Source: Chromatium weissei
Lineage (GTDB): Bacteria > Pseudomonadota > Gammaproteobacteria > Chromatiales > Chromatiaceae
Direction of reading: 5' to 3'
Assembly (NCBI RefSeq): GCF_016583765.1
Contig: NZ_NRRR01000007.1
Coordinates: 1 to 64,000 of the forward strand
DNA length: 64,000 nucleotides
Shown here: one piece after another, positions 18,211-26,404 of the stretch
Numbering within the stretch: the first letter of the stretch is position 1
Layout: each line of letters starts with the position of its first letter
Program-made: the position numbers and the translations under genes
The notes under the pieces: model-generated
Databases searched by the model: none
The model's input: only the letters and a program-made list of their open reading frames with translations
Told to the model about the DNA's origin: nothing

Positions 18211-19725
18211 ATGTGCGGCATTGTTGGTATCGTCGGTAAAAATCCCGTTAATCAATCACTTTATGACGCATTGCTGGTGTTGCAGCATCGCGGTCAGGAT
18301 GCAGCGGGCATTGTCACCTGTCAGGGTGAACGTTTATTTTTGCGTAAAGACAACGGGTTAGCCCGCGATGTCTTTCAGACTCGGCACATGATTCAATTGC
18401 GCGGCAATACTGGCGTTGGACATGTGCGTTATCCCACTGCTGGCGCAGCGAGTTCTGCTGAAGCGCAACCGTTTTATGTCAATTCGCCTTATGGCATCGT
18501 ATTAGCGCATAACGGCAATTTAACCAATGCAGATGCGCTAAAACGCGATTTATTTGTTGATGATTTGCGTCATCTCAACACCGAATCTGATTCGGAAATT
18601 CTATTAAATATCCTTGCCCACGAATTGCAACAACAGGGCAAATTGCGAATTGATGAACAAGACATCTTTAATGCCGTTTCTGGTGTGCATCGGCGTTGTC
18701 GTGGTGGCTATGCCGCAGTTGCAATGATTCCCGGCTTTGGTGTATTCGGTTTTCGTGATCCAAATGGTATTCGTCCATTGGTTTATGGTCGCCGTGAAAC
18801 TGCTGACGGTATGGAATACATGATTGCATCTGAGAGCGTCGCACTCGATACGATTGGCTTCAAAATTGTGGCTGATGTTGCGCCTGGCGAAGCGGTATTA
18901 ATTACTATTGATGGTCAGCTTTATACGCATCAATGCGCTCCTCAACCCGTGCTTTCACCCTGTATTTTTGAATTCGTTTATTTCGCACGTCCTGATTCAA
19001 TCATCGACAACATTTCGGTGCATAAAGCCCGTTCACGCATGGGTAAAAAACTCGCCGCAAAAATTAAACGTGAATGGTCAAATCACGATATTGATGTCGT
19101 CATTCCCGTACCTGACACGAGTCGCACAGCCGCATTGCAATTAGCCAATCATCTCGGCATCAATTATGCTGAAGGCTTTATTAAAAACCGCTATATCGGT
19201 CGCACTTTTATTATGCCCGGTCAAAAGGTTCGTAAAAAATCAGTGCGACAAAAGCTCAATGCGATTAATTTAGAGTTTCGCAAAAAAAATGTGCTTTTAG
19301 TTGACGATTCCATCGTACGCGGAACGACTTCACAGCAAATTATTCAAATGGCACGAGATGCTGGTGCACATCGTGTTTATCTTGCTTCTGCCGCGCCGCC
19401 AGTGCGTTATCCGAATGTTTATGGTATTGACATGCCAGCCGCCAGCGAATTAATTGCGTATCGACGTACTGAAGAAGAAATCGGACGCGAACTCGGTACT
19501 GATGGTCTCATTTTTCAAGACCTCAACGATTTAATTAGTGCGGTGCAAAAGAAAGGAAAAAGTCATGTTGATCGCTTTGACACTTCGGTATTCGATGGTA
19601 TTTACGTCACTGGTGACGTAACTTCAGAATATCTACAGATTTTAGAAACAAGACGTAATGATCGTGCAAAACAACATCATTTAACAAGCAGTGAGAGCGC
19701 CCTTGACCTTTACAATTCCGATTGA
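18211..19725 (+). CDS. purF: Amidophosphoribosyltransferase PurF
   Basis: First committed step of purine synthesis: transfers NH2 from glutamine to PRPP. The mature N-terminal Cys2 nucleophile follows the initiator in MCGIVGIVG; glutaminase motifs [20 protein letters not shown] and HNGNLTNA follow. The phosphoribosyltransferase part has [13 protein letters not shown] and the PRPP loop [18 protein letters not shown]. The length of 504 residues is typical. Its end overlaps metZ by 35 bases. A 203-bp divergent region upstream must hold its promoter; I could not identify a convincing PurR operator there. Confidence 0.98.
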   Translation: MCGIVGIVGKNPVNQSLYDALLVLQHRGQDAAGIVTCQGERLFLRKDNGLARDVFQTRHMIQLRGNTGVGHVRYPTAGAASSAEAQPFYVNSPYGIVLAHNGNLTNADALKRDLFVDDLRHLNTESDSEILLNILAHELQQQGKLRIDEQDIFNAVSGVHRRCRGGYAAVAMIPGFGVFGFRDPNGIRPLVYGRRETADGMEYMIASESVALDTIGFKIVADVAPGEAVLITIDGQLYTHQCAPQPVLSPCIFEFVYFARPDSIIDNISVHKARSRMGKKLAAKIKREWSNHDIDVVIPVPDTSRTAALQLANHLGINYAEGFIKNRYIGRTFIMPGQKVRKKSVRQKLNAINLEFRKKNVLLVDDSIVRGTTSQQIIQMARDAGAHRVYLASAAPPVRYPNVYGIDMPAASELIAYRRTEEEIGRELGTDGLIFQDLNDLISAVQKKGKSHVDRFDTSVFDGIYVTGDVTSEYLQILETRRNDRAKQHHLTSSESALDLYNSD

Positions 19726-20881
19726 TTCCGCTGATTTTGCCACTCGTGCAATTCGTATTGGTCACCATCGCACTGCCGAAGGTGAACACAGCGAACCGAT
19801 TTTTAATACATCTAGCTATGTATTTTCCAGTGCTGCTGAAGCAGCGGCACGGTTTTCTGGTGAGCATATTGGCAATATCTATTCACGCTTCACCAATCCC
19901 ACTGTACGCGCCTTTGAAGAGCGATTAGCCGCATTAGAAGGCGGTGAACGCTGCGTTGCTACTGCATCGGGAATGGCCGCAATTCTAGCGGTGTGCATGG
20001 GGCTATTAAAAAGCGGTGACCGTATTGTTGCATCGCGCAGTTTATTCGGCAGTACCACGCTGTTGTTTAATAAATACTTAACGCGATTTGGTATTGAAAC
20101 GACTTACGTTTCGTTGAGTAATTTAACGGAATGGGAAACGGCTATTGATTCGCATACAAAATTGCTATTTTGTGAAACGCCATCTAATCCACTTACAGAA
20201 ATGGTTGATTTGCGTCAATTAGCAACGCTGGCGCATCGTCACGATTGTGTGTTGGTCGTTGATAATTGCTTTTGCACTCCAGCATTACAGCGTCCATTGG
20301 AATTGGGTGCAGATATTGTCGTTCATTCTGCAACTAAATATCTTGATGGACAGGGGCGCTGTGTTGGTGGTGCAGTGGTCGGTAATCAAAAATTAGCCGG
20401 TGAAGAAGTTTATGGCGTATTGCGCACTGCTGGTCCAACATTAAGTCCATTTAATGCTTGGGTATTTCTAAAGGGTTTAGAAACGTTGGAATTACGAATG
20501 CTGGCACATTCGCAAAATGCCGCGCAACTTGCAGCTTGGTTGAATGAACAACCAGCAATTGAACGTGTTTATTATCCGGGATTAAATACACATCCGCAGC
20601 ATTCACTAATTGGCAATCAACAACGCACTGGCGGTGGAATTGTTGCATTTGACGTGCGAGGTGGTCAGACGGCAGCTTGGCAGTTAATTGATGCGACGCA
20701 AATGCTGTCAATTACTGCCAATCTCGGCGACACTAAAACGACAATTACGCATCCGGCAACCACGACACACGGGCGATTGACACCAGCAGAACGCGCTGCT
20801 GCGGGTATTGGCGATGGGTTAATTCGGATTGCTGTTGGATTAGAAGCAATAGCAGATATTCAAGCGGATTTAAAGTTTTGA
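19691..20881 (+). CDS. metZ: O-succinylhomoserine sulfhydrylase MetZ
   Basis: PLP enzyme of methionine synthesis that makes homocysteine from O-succinylhomoserine and sulfide. Cys/Met-metabolism fold with [31 protein letters not shown], the acidic cofactor contact [12 protein letters not shown] and Lys216 in [12 protein letters not shown], which binds PLP. The purF-metZ order is seen in pseudomonads and relatives. The GTG start lies inside the end of purF, which fits coupled translation. A hairpin terminator follows within ten bases. Confidence 0.93.
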   Translation: MRAPLTFTIPIDSADFATRAIRIGHHRTAEGEHSEPIFNTSSYVFSSAAEAAARFSGEHIGNIYSRFTNPTVRAFEERLAALEGGERCVATASGMAAILAVCMGLLKSGDRIVASRSLFGSTTLLFNKYLTRFGIETTYVSLSNLTEWETAIDSHTKLLFCETPSNPLTEMVDLRQLATLAHRHDCVLVVDNCFCTPALQRPLELGADIVVHSATKYLDGQGRCVGGAVVGNQKLAGEEVYGVLRTAGPTLSPFNAWVFLKGLETLELRMLAHSQNAAQLAAWLNEQPAIERVYYPGLNTHPQHSLIGNQQRTGGGIVAFDVRGGQTAAWQLIDATQMLSITANLGDTKTTITHPATTTHGRLTPAERAAAGIGDGLIRIAVGLEAIADIQADLKF

Positions 20882-20890
20882 GCATTTCAT

Positions 20891-20925
20891 AAAATACTGA
20901 CATGTGAACAATTGTCAGTATTTTT
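20891..20925 (+). terminator. Intrinsic terminator after metZ
   Basis: A perfect 12-base stem, AAAATACTGACA with TGTCAGTATTTT, around a ten-base loop, ending in a T-run. Confidence 0.88.
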
Positions 20926-21003
20926 CGATGATCAATTGAAATATCAAATCTCAATACAGCGTTTGATACTCGTACATTAGAGCATCACTTACTATAGGAA
21001 CAT

Positions 21004-21040
21004 ATTTCGATTCTTCGTATATTGGATTTAGCATTGCAAT
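21004..21040 (-). repeat. Degenerate CRISPR repeat A, outside the array
   Basis: A 37-base segment that aligns without gaps to the array repeat, with 26 of 37 identities, including TATTGGAT and TTGCAA at the right positions. It has the same orientation and length as the array repeats but lies 5.3 kb beyond the first of them. Presumed relic of an older trailer end, or part of a small crRNA-like gene. Confidence 0.6.
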
Positions 21041-21045
21041 CAATC

Positions 21046-21067
21046 AACCCGCTGCGGCGGGTTTTTT
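21046..21067 (+). terminator. Terminator-like hairpin between two degenerate repeats
   Basis: The stem AACCCGC / GCGGGTT with a TGCG loop and six T residues. It occupies most of the 29-base spacer-like interval between degenerate repeats A and B. Confidence 0.7.
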
Positions 21068-21069
21068 GT

Positions 21070-21108
21070 GCCTCAATCTTTTTGTTGTATTGGATATTAA
21101 ATTATAAC
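21070..21108 (-). repeat. Degenerate CRISPR repeat B, outside the array
   Basis: A 39-base segment in array orientation. It shares the unbroken core TTGTTGTATTGGATATT with the array repeat; it also has TCAATC at one end and AAC at the other, two extra T residues and changes in the GAGTTGC part. The 17-base identity makes descent from the array repeat near certain. It lies just before the mobile-element gene at 21132. Confidence 0.85.
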
Positions 21109-21131
21109 GCTGATTTAGATCGACTGATTGA

Positions 21132-24100
21132 GTGCCGTGCCCAAACCTTATCGCTTACTATTATTTGCGGACGGAGACGTTACTTGGTGGAAAATCAATT
21201 GCGGTTCTTTTCGTTATTGGGCGAGATGACAAAGGCGCTTATCATTACGATCACAGTATTTTTATGCGCTCGGTTGTTTTTGATAGCGCACAAACAAATG
21301 GGCTTACCGAAGCAAGCCCATTGCTCTTGATGGGTGGAAGCCGGGGGTGTTCGCATGACCGAAGTGCCGTGCCCGAACCTTACCGCCTACTCCCTACCGA
21401 ACCGTCAGTAGGGCATCAAGACCATTTCATTCTTGACGGCTCTAGCGCGAATGTCAACGGTGAAGTGCTGAATCTATTTATTGAAGGCGATCCTGAATCG
21501 GCTTCCGCATTAGAGCCAATGCGCTTCACGCGAAATACCGCCATATATTCTTTTGATATAAACAGCGCGTTAAGAAATATGTGGGAAGATTCGAATAAAA
21601 CTGACCGCATTGAATACAGAGCACTTTTAGCGCAAGGCATGGACATTTTTGCTGCCCGAAAATATATTGAGGATAAGCCTCAAGCGGAGGCTACGCTTTA
21701 CAGCAAGTGGCTGGATACAAAAGTAAAAGACAATGGTAACGATCACTGGAACACGCCCATTCTAGTAATGGAAATCCCTGACGTTCTGAAAGATTATCTC
21801 AATGTAAATAAGTTTATTGAGTTGACTGACTCACAAAGAAAAGAACGCTTTGGAGCCAACGAAGTCACGCCTCCGATATTCACAGAGCCGTTTACGCCTG
21901 TGTCAGCGCCAGCACAAATCACAACCGCGCCAGCAGTTGCTGCTGTTTCGACGCCTGAATCAGTCGCTAGTGACCCGCCCATTCCCACACTTGAAAGCGT
22001 TGCTGCGCAATACGGATATTCAATTGTGAACAGCGAATTGGTTACTCCGTCAGGAAAAAGCACTGATGTCGTCATAGATAAGCCTAAAAAAGGGCGCATT
22101 CTTATACACTACAGAAGCGGACAAAAGTTATTCACGTTTCCCGCATCTAAACCTGATGGTTTAGGTCAATTTTTGAAAAAATACTGGTATGCAGAAAAGG
22201 TTTCTCAAGCTAACCCTTCACCTATTCAACCGCTTGAACCAACACCCGCTCCCATCGCATTGCCGTATAACTTTGCCCACGCCTCAGATGAATTTAAGGC
22301 GTGGGTGGCGAAATCTGCTGATAAAGACTCCTACTCACCTTTTGCCGCTGCAAAGGCAATGGACGAGGCAGCTATTCGCAATGGCGCAATCATTGAATGG
22401 GGCGCGTTTGGCGGTGCGACATTTGATTCAGTCTTCATTGATGATGACGGCGATGATTGGGATGATGATGAAGACTGGAATGATGATGAGAACGAAGTTT
22501 TTGACGCCAGCGATCATTGGAAAAGACAACCACGCAATCGCCGCACCGGTCGCTGGGAGTTGCACGTCAACAAGCGGGTGAAAAAAGCACTGCACCAATT
22601 AGGTCGCATTGCCTCTCGTGCAAATGATTATGTCAGCCGTGCGCTGGCGAAAAATGGCAGCAATTCAATGCATTCAAGCGGCGCAGCATTAGCAGCAGTA
22701 GGACACGCGGGCGCAGAACTTGATCCGGGTGCTGCTGCTATTGGTGAATTGCTAGGCAGTATTCGCAGCGTAAGTCGGGCATTTGATTCAGTAACGCTTG
22801 ATGCTGCGCCTAACCCTTCGCTTGATGGTTATGTCGGCAAGGTGATTAAAGCCGGTGAATTAGTCGGGCGCATCGATATTAAAGACGACGGCAAGGCAAT
22901 GGTATTTGTCGGCGTATCCGGCAATACCCGTGTAAAAGAGCCTAATGGCGATGAATGGGGATACACCAAAGCACCCAATCAATCGGCGCAATTAATTGAT
23001 TGGCTGTTTGCGGGAATTGAAAAAGAAAAAGAGCGATTAGCCCCGCTTCCAGACAGCACAGAACCATGGCAAGTAACGCGGCGCGACTGGAATCGTGACA
23101 ATGTAAGAAAACTAACTGAATTAGAAGTGTCGCAACTTACCAAAATAAATGATTCACGAAGCGAGCCTTTTGCTTACGCAACAATGCCTGATGGAGTCAA
23201 TAGCGCATATAGAAGTCGAGATACTGACGGCGGAGAAGGCGAATGGTTTTTTTATGAGGCTACGGAGCGCAAGCTATTAACTGTTGATGAGCATCAGGAC
23301 GCGGTTAAACAGGCGCTCGCTGCAGGCAAGCCGGTTCCCGCTGCGGTGCTGGCTGAATATCCTGAGTTGATTGAGGATAAAAATGTCAGTTCTGAATCAG
23401 AACAAGGCGCATTCGGACCGATTTTTCAAGGTTATGAAAATCTGCCTGAGCAAGCTATTAAAAAATTAATGATTGAAAAAACTGGTGAAGTTGAATCAGC
23501 TTATATCCATGACGAACTTGGCTCTATTTCCTTTATCTATGGCGACGCAAAAAAAGGACTCGCTCACATTAAAGATAAGCGCGGCATGGAGTTTGTTAAC
23601 AGAATTCCGCAAGTCTTACGCACTGGGCGCGTTGAACGCGACAGTAAGCTGCCTCGCGCTTATATCGTTGATGATAACGATCCGGCAAATGTGGCAGTGA
23701 TTCGGCTAGATTGGGACGGTAAAGCTAAGACTTGGTTAGTTACGCTTTACCCTGATGATTGGGGGAAATTCAAAGATAGAGACATCCAGGAGTCGCAGGA
23801 AGCATACCGAGAGGCGACGTTTACTGATCCACGGGTTCCAAGATCACCTAGTGATTCAAGCCTAGTCCAACCACCTGAAAATAACAAGCCGTCTGAGCCA
23901 TTACCGCTGATTCCTGACGGCGCAGAAAACACGGTTAAAACAGCGAAAGGACGTGAAGTCAAAACCGGATTTACTGTCATTGAAGCGGCTGATTTAATCA
24001 CTTCACACGATAGTAATGGCGATCCTAATCCGCTCTATCCCGCCGAATTACAACCGCGTGATCGTGGACGTGACGCCTCAATTGCATGGGTGCGCAAAAC

Positions 24101-25388
24101 CGCTAATGCACTTGATCCCGATAGTCTCGGCAAAACACGCCGCGCCGATACAGGCGCGCCCATTGTTGGCAATGATCGCGTGGTGGAATCTGGTAATGGG
24201 CGCACGATGGCGATTCAAGAAGCCTATCGCACCGGCAAGGCGGAAGATTATCGGCAATGGCTCATGGAAGAAGCGCCCACGTTCAAACTGAATCCTGACA
24301 AGGTGAAGGTAATGAAAGCGCCGGTATTGGTTCGCGTGAGAACCTCCGAATTGGATCGCCGTGAGTTTGCGATTGAAGCCAATCAGGATGATAAGTTGAG
24401 TATGACGGGTACTGAAAAAGCCCGCGCTGATGCGGATCGTATTGATGATGCGCTGTTATCCAAACTGTCAGATGACGGTGACTTTTTAGCAGCATACAAT
24501 CGTGATTTCATCATCGGCTTTTTAGCCTCTTTGGGTGACGCCGAAGCGGCGCAATATCTCACGACTAACGGGCAGCCAACCGGCGCGTTAATTGCGCGGG
24601 TACAGGCTGCCGTATTCGCCAAAGCCTATAGCGATGATCGCCTGCTCGAATTGGTAGCGGATGCGAGTAAGCCGGAAGTGGCGAATATCGTTAGCGCATT
24701 GAATTCAAGCGCGTCGATTTTCATTCGTGCTAAAGCTGCCGATCAATTGGGCACTGATGCGTTAACCACTCAGGTTGCCAATAGCATTGAAACCTCGCTG
24801 AATGCGCAGGCGGTGCAAACCATCATTGATGCCACTAATTTAGTGCGGAAAGCGAAAGCTGAAGGCACTAGCATTGATGAATTGGTTGCGCAACGTGGCT
24901 TGTTTGGTGATATAGCGCCTGCAACAGCAGCAATGGCGCTATTCATCAATAAAAATAATCGCAGCGCCAAGCGGTTAGGCGTGGCGTTTAAGGCAATGGC
25001 GCAGTATGTCCTCAAAGAAGCTGAGAAAGGGCATAACGTGGATATGTTTGGCGATTCACTGCCCCAAGCCAGTTTGGAAGAAATTATCAAAGCAGCAAAT
25101 GCCGATCTTGATAAGGAATTTGGTGAAGGCGCGTTTGCGATTGAGCCGATGGATTTATTCGCTGCGCCAAAAACTAAGTCGCCGGCTCCGAATAGCAGCG
25201 ATGAGGAAACATCTTTCATTCAATCCATCATCGCTGGCAACGTGGATTTCTATGATAAAGCGGTAACAGATCGTTTGGAGTCACTCGCTAAAACAGTCTC
25301 TGATTCAAATAAGAAGGCGCTGATTCGGCAAGCGAAGAAAGCTGTTAAAGCATTCTTGAATGCTGAATTCAAAAGGAAGGCGAGCTGA
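21132..25388 (+). CDS. Large mobile-element protein with ddrB/ParB-like domain (polyvalent-protein type)
   Basis: A 1418-residue protein of phage or conjugative-element style. The recognisable part is about 940-1340, from VKTGFTVIEAADLITSHDS through YPAELQPRDRGRDAS, GNDRVVESGNGRTMA and REFAIEANQDDKLSMT; this resembles the ParB/DdrB-like domain found in very long polyvalent proteins of mobile elements, thought to act on the invading DNA in the new host. Around 435-460 is a very acidic Asp/Trp run (DDDGDDWDDDEDWNDD). The rest is unassigned. The GTG start is uncertain: a 29-base near-copy of the start region recurs at 21363 in another frame, so the true 5' end may be rearranged. Flanked on both sides by CRISPR repeats. 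Confidence 0.6.
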   Translation: MPCPNLIAYYYLRTETLLGGKSIAVLFVIGRDDKGAYHYDHSIFMRSVVFDSAQTNGLTEASPLLLMGGSRGCSHDRSAVPEPYRLLPTEPSVGHQDHFILDGSSANVNGEVLNLFIEGDPESASALEPMRFTRNTAIYSFDINSALRNMWEDSNKTDRIEYRALLAQGMDIFAARKYIEDKPQAEATLYSKWLDTKVKDNGNDHWNTPILVMEIPDVLKDYLNVNKFIELTDSQRKERFGANEVTPPIFTEPFTPVSAPAQITTAPAVAAVSTPESVASDPPIPTLESVAAQYGYSIVNSELVTPSGKSTDVVIDKPKKGRILIHYRSGQKLFTFPASKPDGLGQFLKKYWYAEKVSQANPSPIQPLEPTPAPIALPYNFAHASDEFKAWVAKSADKDSYSPFAAAKAMDEAAIRNGAIIEWGAFGGATFDSVFIDDDGDDWDDDEDWNDDENEVFDASDHWKRQPRNRRTGRWELHVNKRVKKALHQLGRIASRANDYVSRALAKNGSNSMHSSGAALAAVGHAGAELDPGAAAIGELLGSIRSVSRAFDSVTLDAAPNPSLDGYVGKVIKAGELVGRIDIKDDGKAMVFVGVSGNTRVKEPNGDEWGYTKAPNQSAQLIDWLFAGIEKEKERLAPLPDSTEPWQVTRRDWNRDNVRKLTELEVSQLTKINDSRSEPFAYATMPDGVNSAYRSRDTDGGEGEWFFYEATERKLLTVDEHQDAVKQALAAGKPVPAAVLAEYPELIEDKNVSSESEQGAFGPIFQGYENLPEQAIKKLMIEKTGEVESAYIHDELGSISFIYGDAKKGLAHIKDKRGMEFVNRIPQVLRTGRVERDSKLPRAYIVDDNDPANVAVIRLDWDGKAKTWLVTLYPDDWGKFKDRDIQESQEAYREATFTDPRVPRSPSDSSLVQPPENNKPSEPLPLIPDGAENTVKTAKGREVKTGFTVIEAADLITSHDSNGDPNPLYPAELQPRDRGRDASIAWVRKTANALDPDSLGKTRRADTGAPIVGNDRVVESGNGRTMAIQEAYRTGKAEDYRQWLMEEAPTFKLNPDKVKVMKAPVLVRVRTSELDRREFAIEANQDDKLSMTGTEKARADADRIDDALLSKLSDDGDFLAAYNRDFIIGFLASLGDAEAAQYLTTNGQPTGALIARVQAAVFAKAYSDDRLLELVADASKPEVANIVSALNSSASIFIRAKAADQLGTDALTTQVANSIETSLNAQAVQTIIDATNLVRKAKAEGTSIDELVAQRGLFGDIAPATAAMALFINKNNRSAKRLGVAFKAMAQYVLKEAEKGHNVDMFGDSLPQASLEEIIKAANADLDKEFGEGAFAIEPMDLFAAPKTKSPAPNSSDEETSFIQSIIAGNVDFYDKAVTDRLESLAKTVSDSNKKALIRQAKKAVKAFLNAEFKRKAS

Positions 25389-25390
25389 AA

Positions 25391-26404
25391 ATGGAAGTGC
25401 TATTTGATGCCGCTCGTGGAAAATCCCTTGTCTTGATTAGTGAAGGCAAGGGCATTTTGAGGGCTTTGGATATTGACGCGCCTGAGTTCTTTCAACAGGT
25501 CGCACGGGTACGGGAAATTCTATTGCTATTGGACGCGCAAAATGAAGCTGCTCGTCAATTTCAAGCCATTGAACAGCGTTATGCGCAAGAACTGAAAAAC
25601 AATGCAGAAAGCGGCGCACCGTTGCCAGCCCCGAATGGCGCACCGTCTAATCTGAATCGCCAGCAATGGGTTTTGGCACGAACTCCCAACTTTAAGCGTT
25701 GGTTTGGAGAATGTGAAATCAGTGAACAGGTTGCGGAGCAGGTATCAACTTTTGTAGATGATGCGCTGGCTTACCGCAATCCAAACCCAGTTAAGCTCTG
25801 GGTAGTCCCTGACTGGCAAGTACGCGAGATTAAAAAACTCATCGGGATTGACGTTTCAGGCTATTCATTTGAGCTGGTTGAAAACGACATCCGTCACGCG
25901 ATTGGAGCGCATGGCGACACTAAGAAAGAGATGAAGCGCAAGCCGTCTAATGAAGCGATCACTGAGGCTGATTTGAAGGCGTTGCCATATATTCTTAAAA
26001 ACCCAGATCGTATTCGGGCAGGAACTGAAAAAGGCGGTCGGCAATCGGTTATTTTTGAAAAACGCGTTAATGGCGTTATTACTGCTGTTGAAGTGATTGC
26101 TACTGCTGAGAACAAGCTGCTCAATAAAACAATGTGGAAGCGACTCAGCGCAGAAGGAGGCGATGCTCAGTCAGAAACTGCCCCCGCCAATACGTCCGAA
26201 TCTGCCGCCACGCCGAGTCTGTATCAAAACATAGTTGACTTTTTAGCAAAGAGCAAGGCGTCAAAAATCATTGACGGCAATGGTGATCCGCAGGTGGTTT
26301 ATCACGGCACATCCGGTGATTTTGCTGAGTTTACTGGCCTTAGCGAAACTGAATTAGCTATATCTCATTCTGCGCGTTTCAATCCTTGTTGTATTGGATA
26401 TTGA
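25391..26404 (+). pseudogene. Mobile-element nuclease protein (PBECR-like) truncated by the CRISPR array
   Basis: A second mobile-element gene, two bases after the previous stop, with AAGGCGAG upstream of its ATG. It carries the motif QWVLARTPNFKRWFG common in such proteins. Residues about 165-255 resemble phage Barnase-EndoU-ColicinE5/D-RelE-type nucleases (DIRHAIGAHGDTKKEMKRKP, then DLKALPYILKNPDRI and IFEKRVNGVITAVEVI). At about 300 it starts an ADP-ribosyltransferase-like module (KIIDGNGDPQVVYHGTSGDF) that is cut off: from 26376 the frame reads CRISPR repeat (FNPCCIGY) and stops at 26404. The 3' part of the gene is therefore missing. Confidence 0.65.

Noticed and set aside
20961..20995. 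GTTTGATACTCG segment as a further degenerate repeat
   Set aside because: Only scattered identities with the repeat, and the distance to repeat A would leave a six-base spacer.
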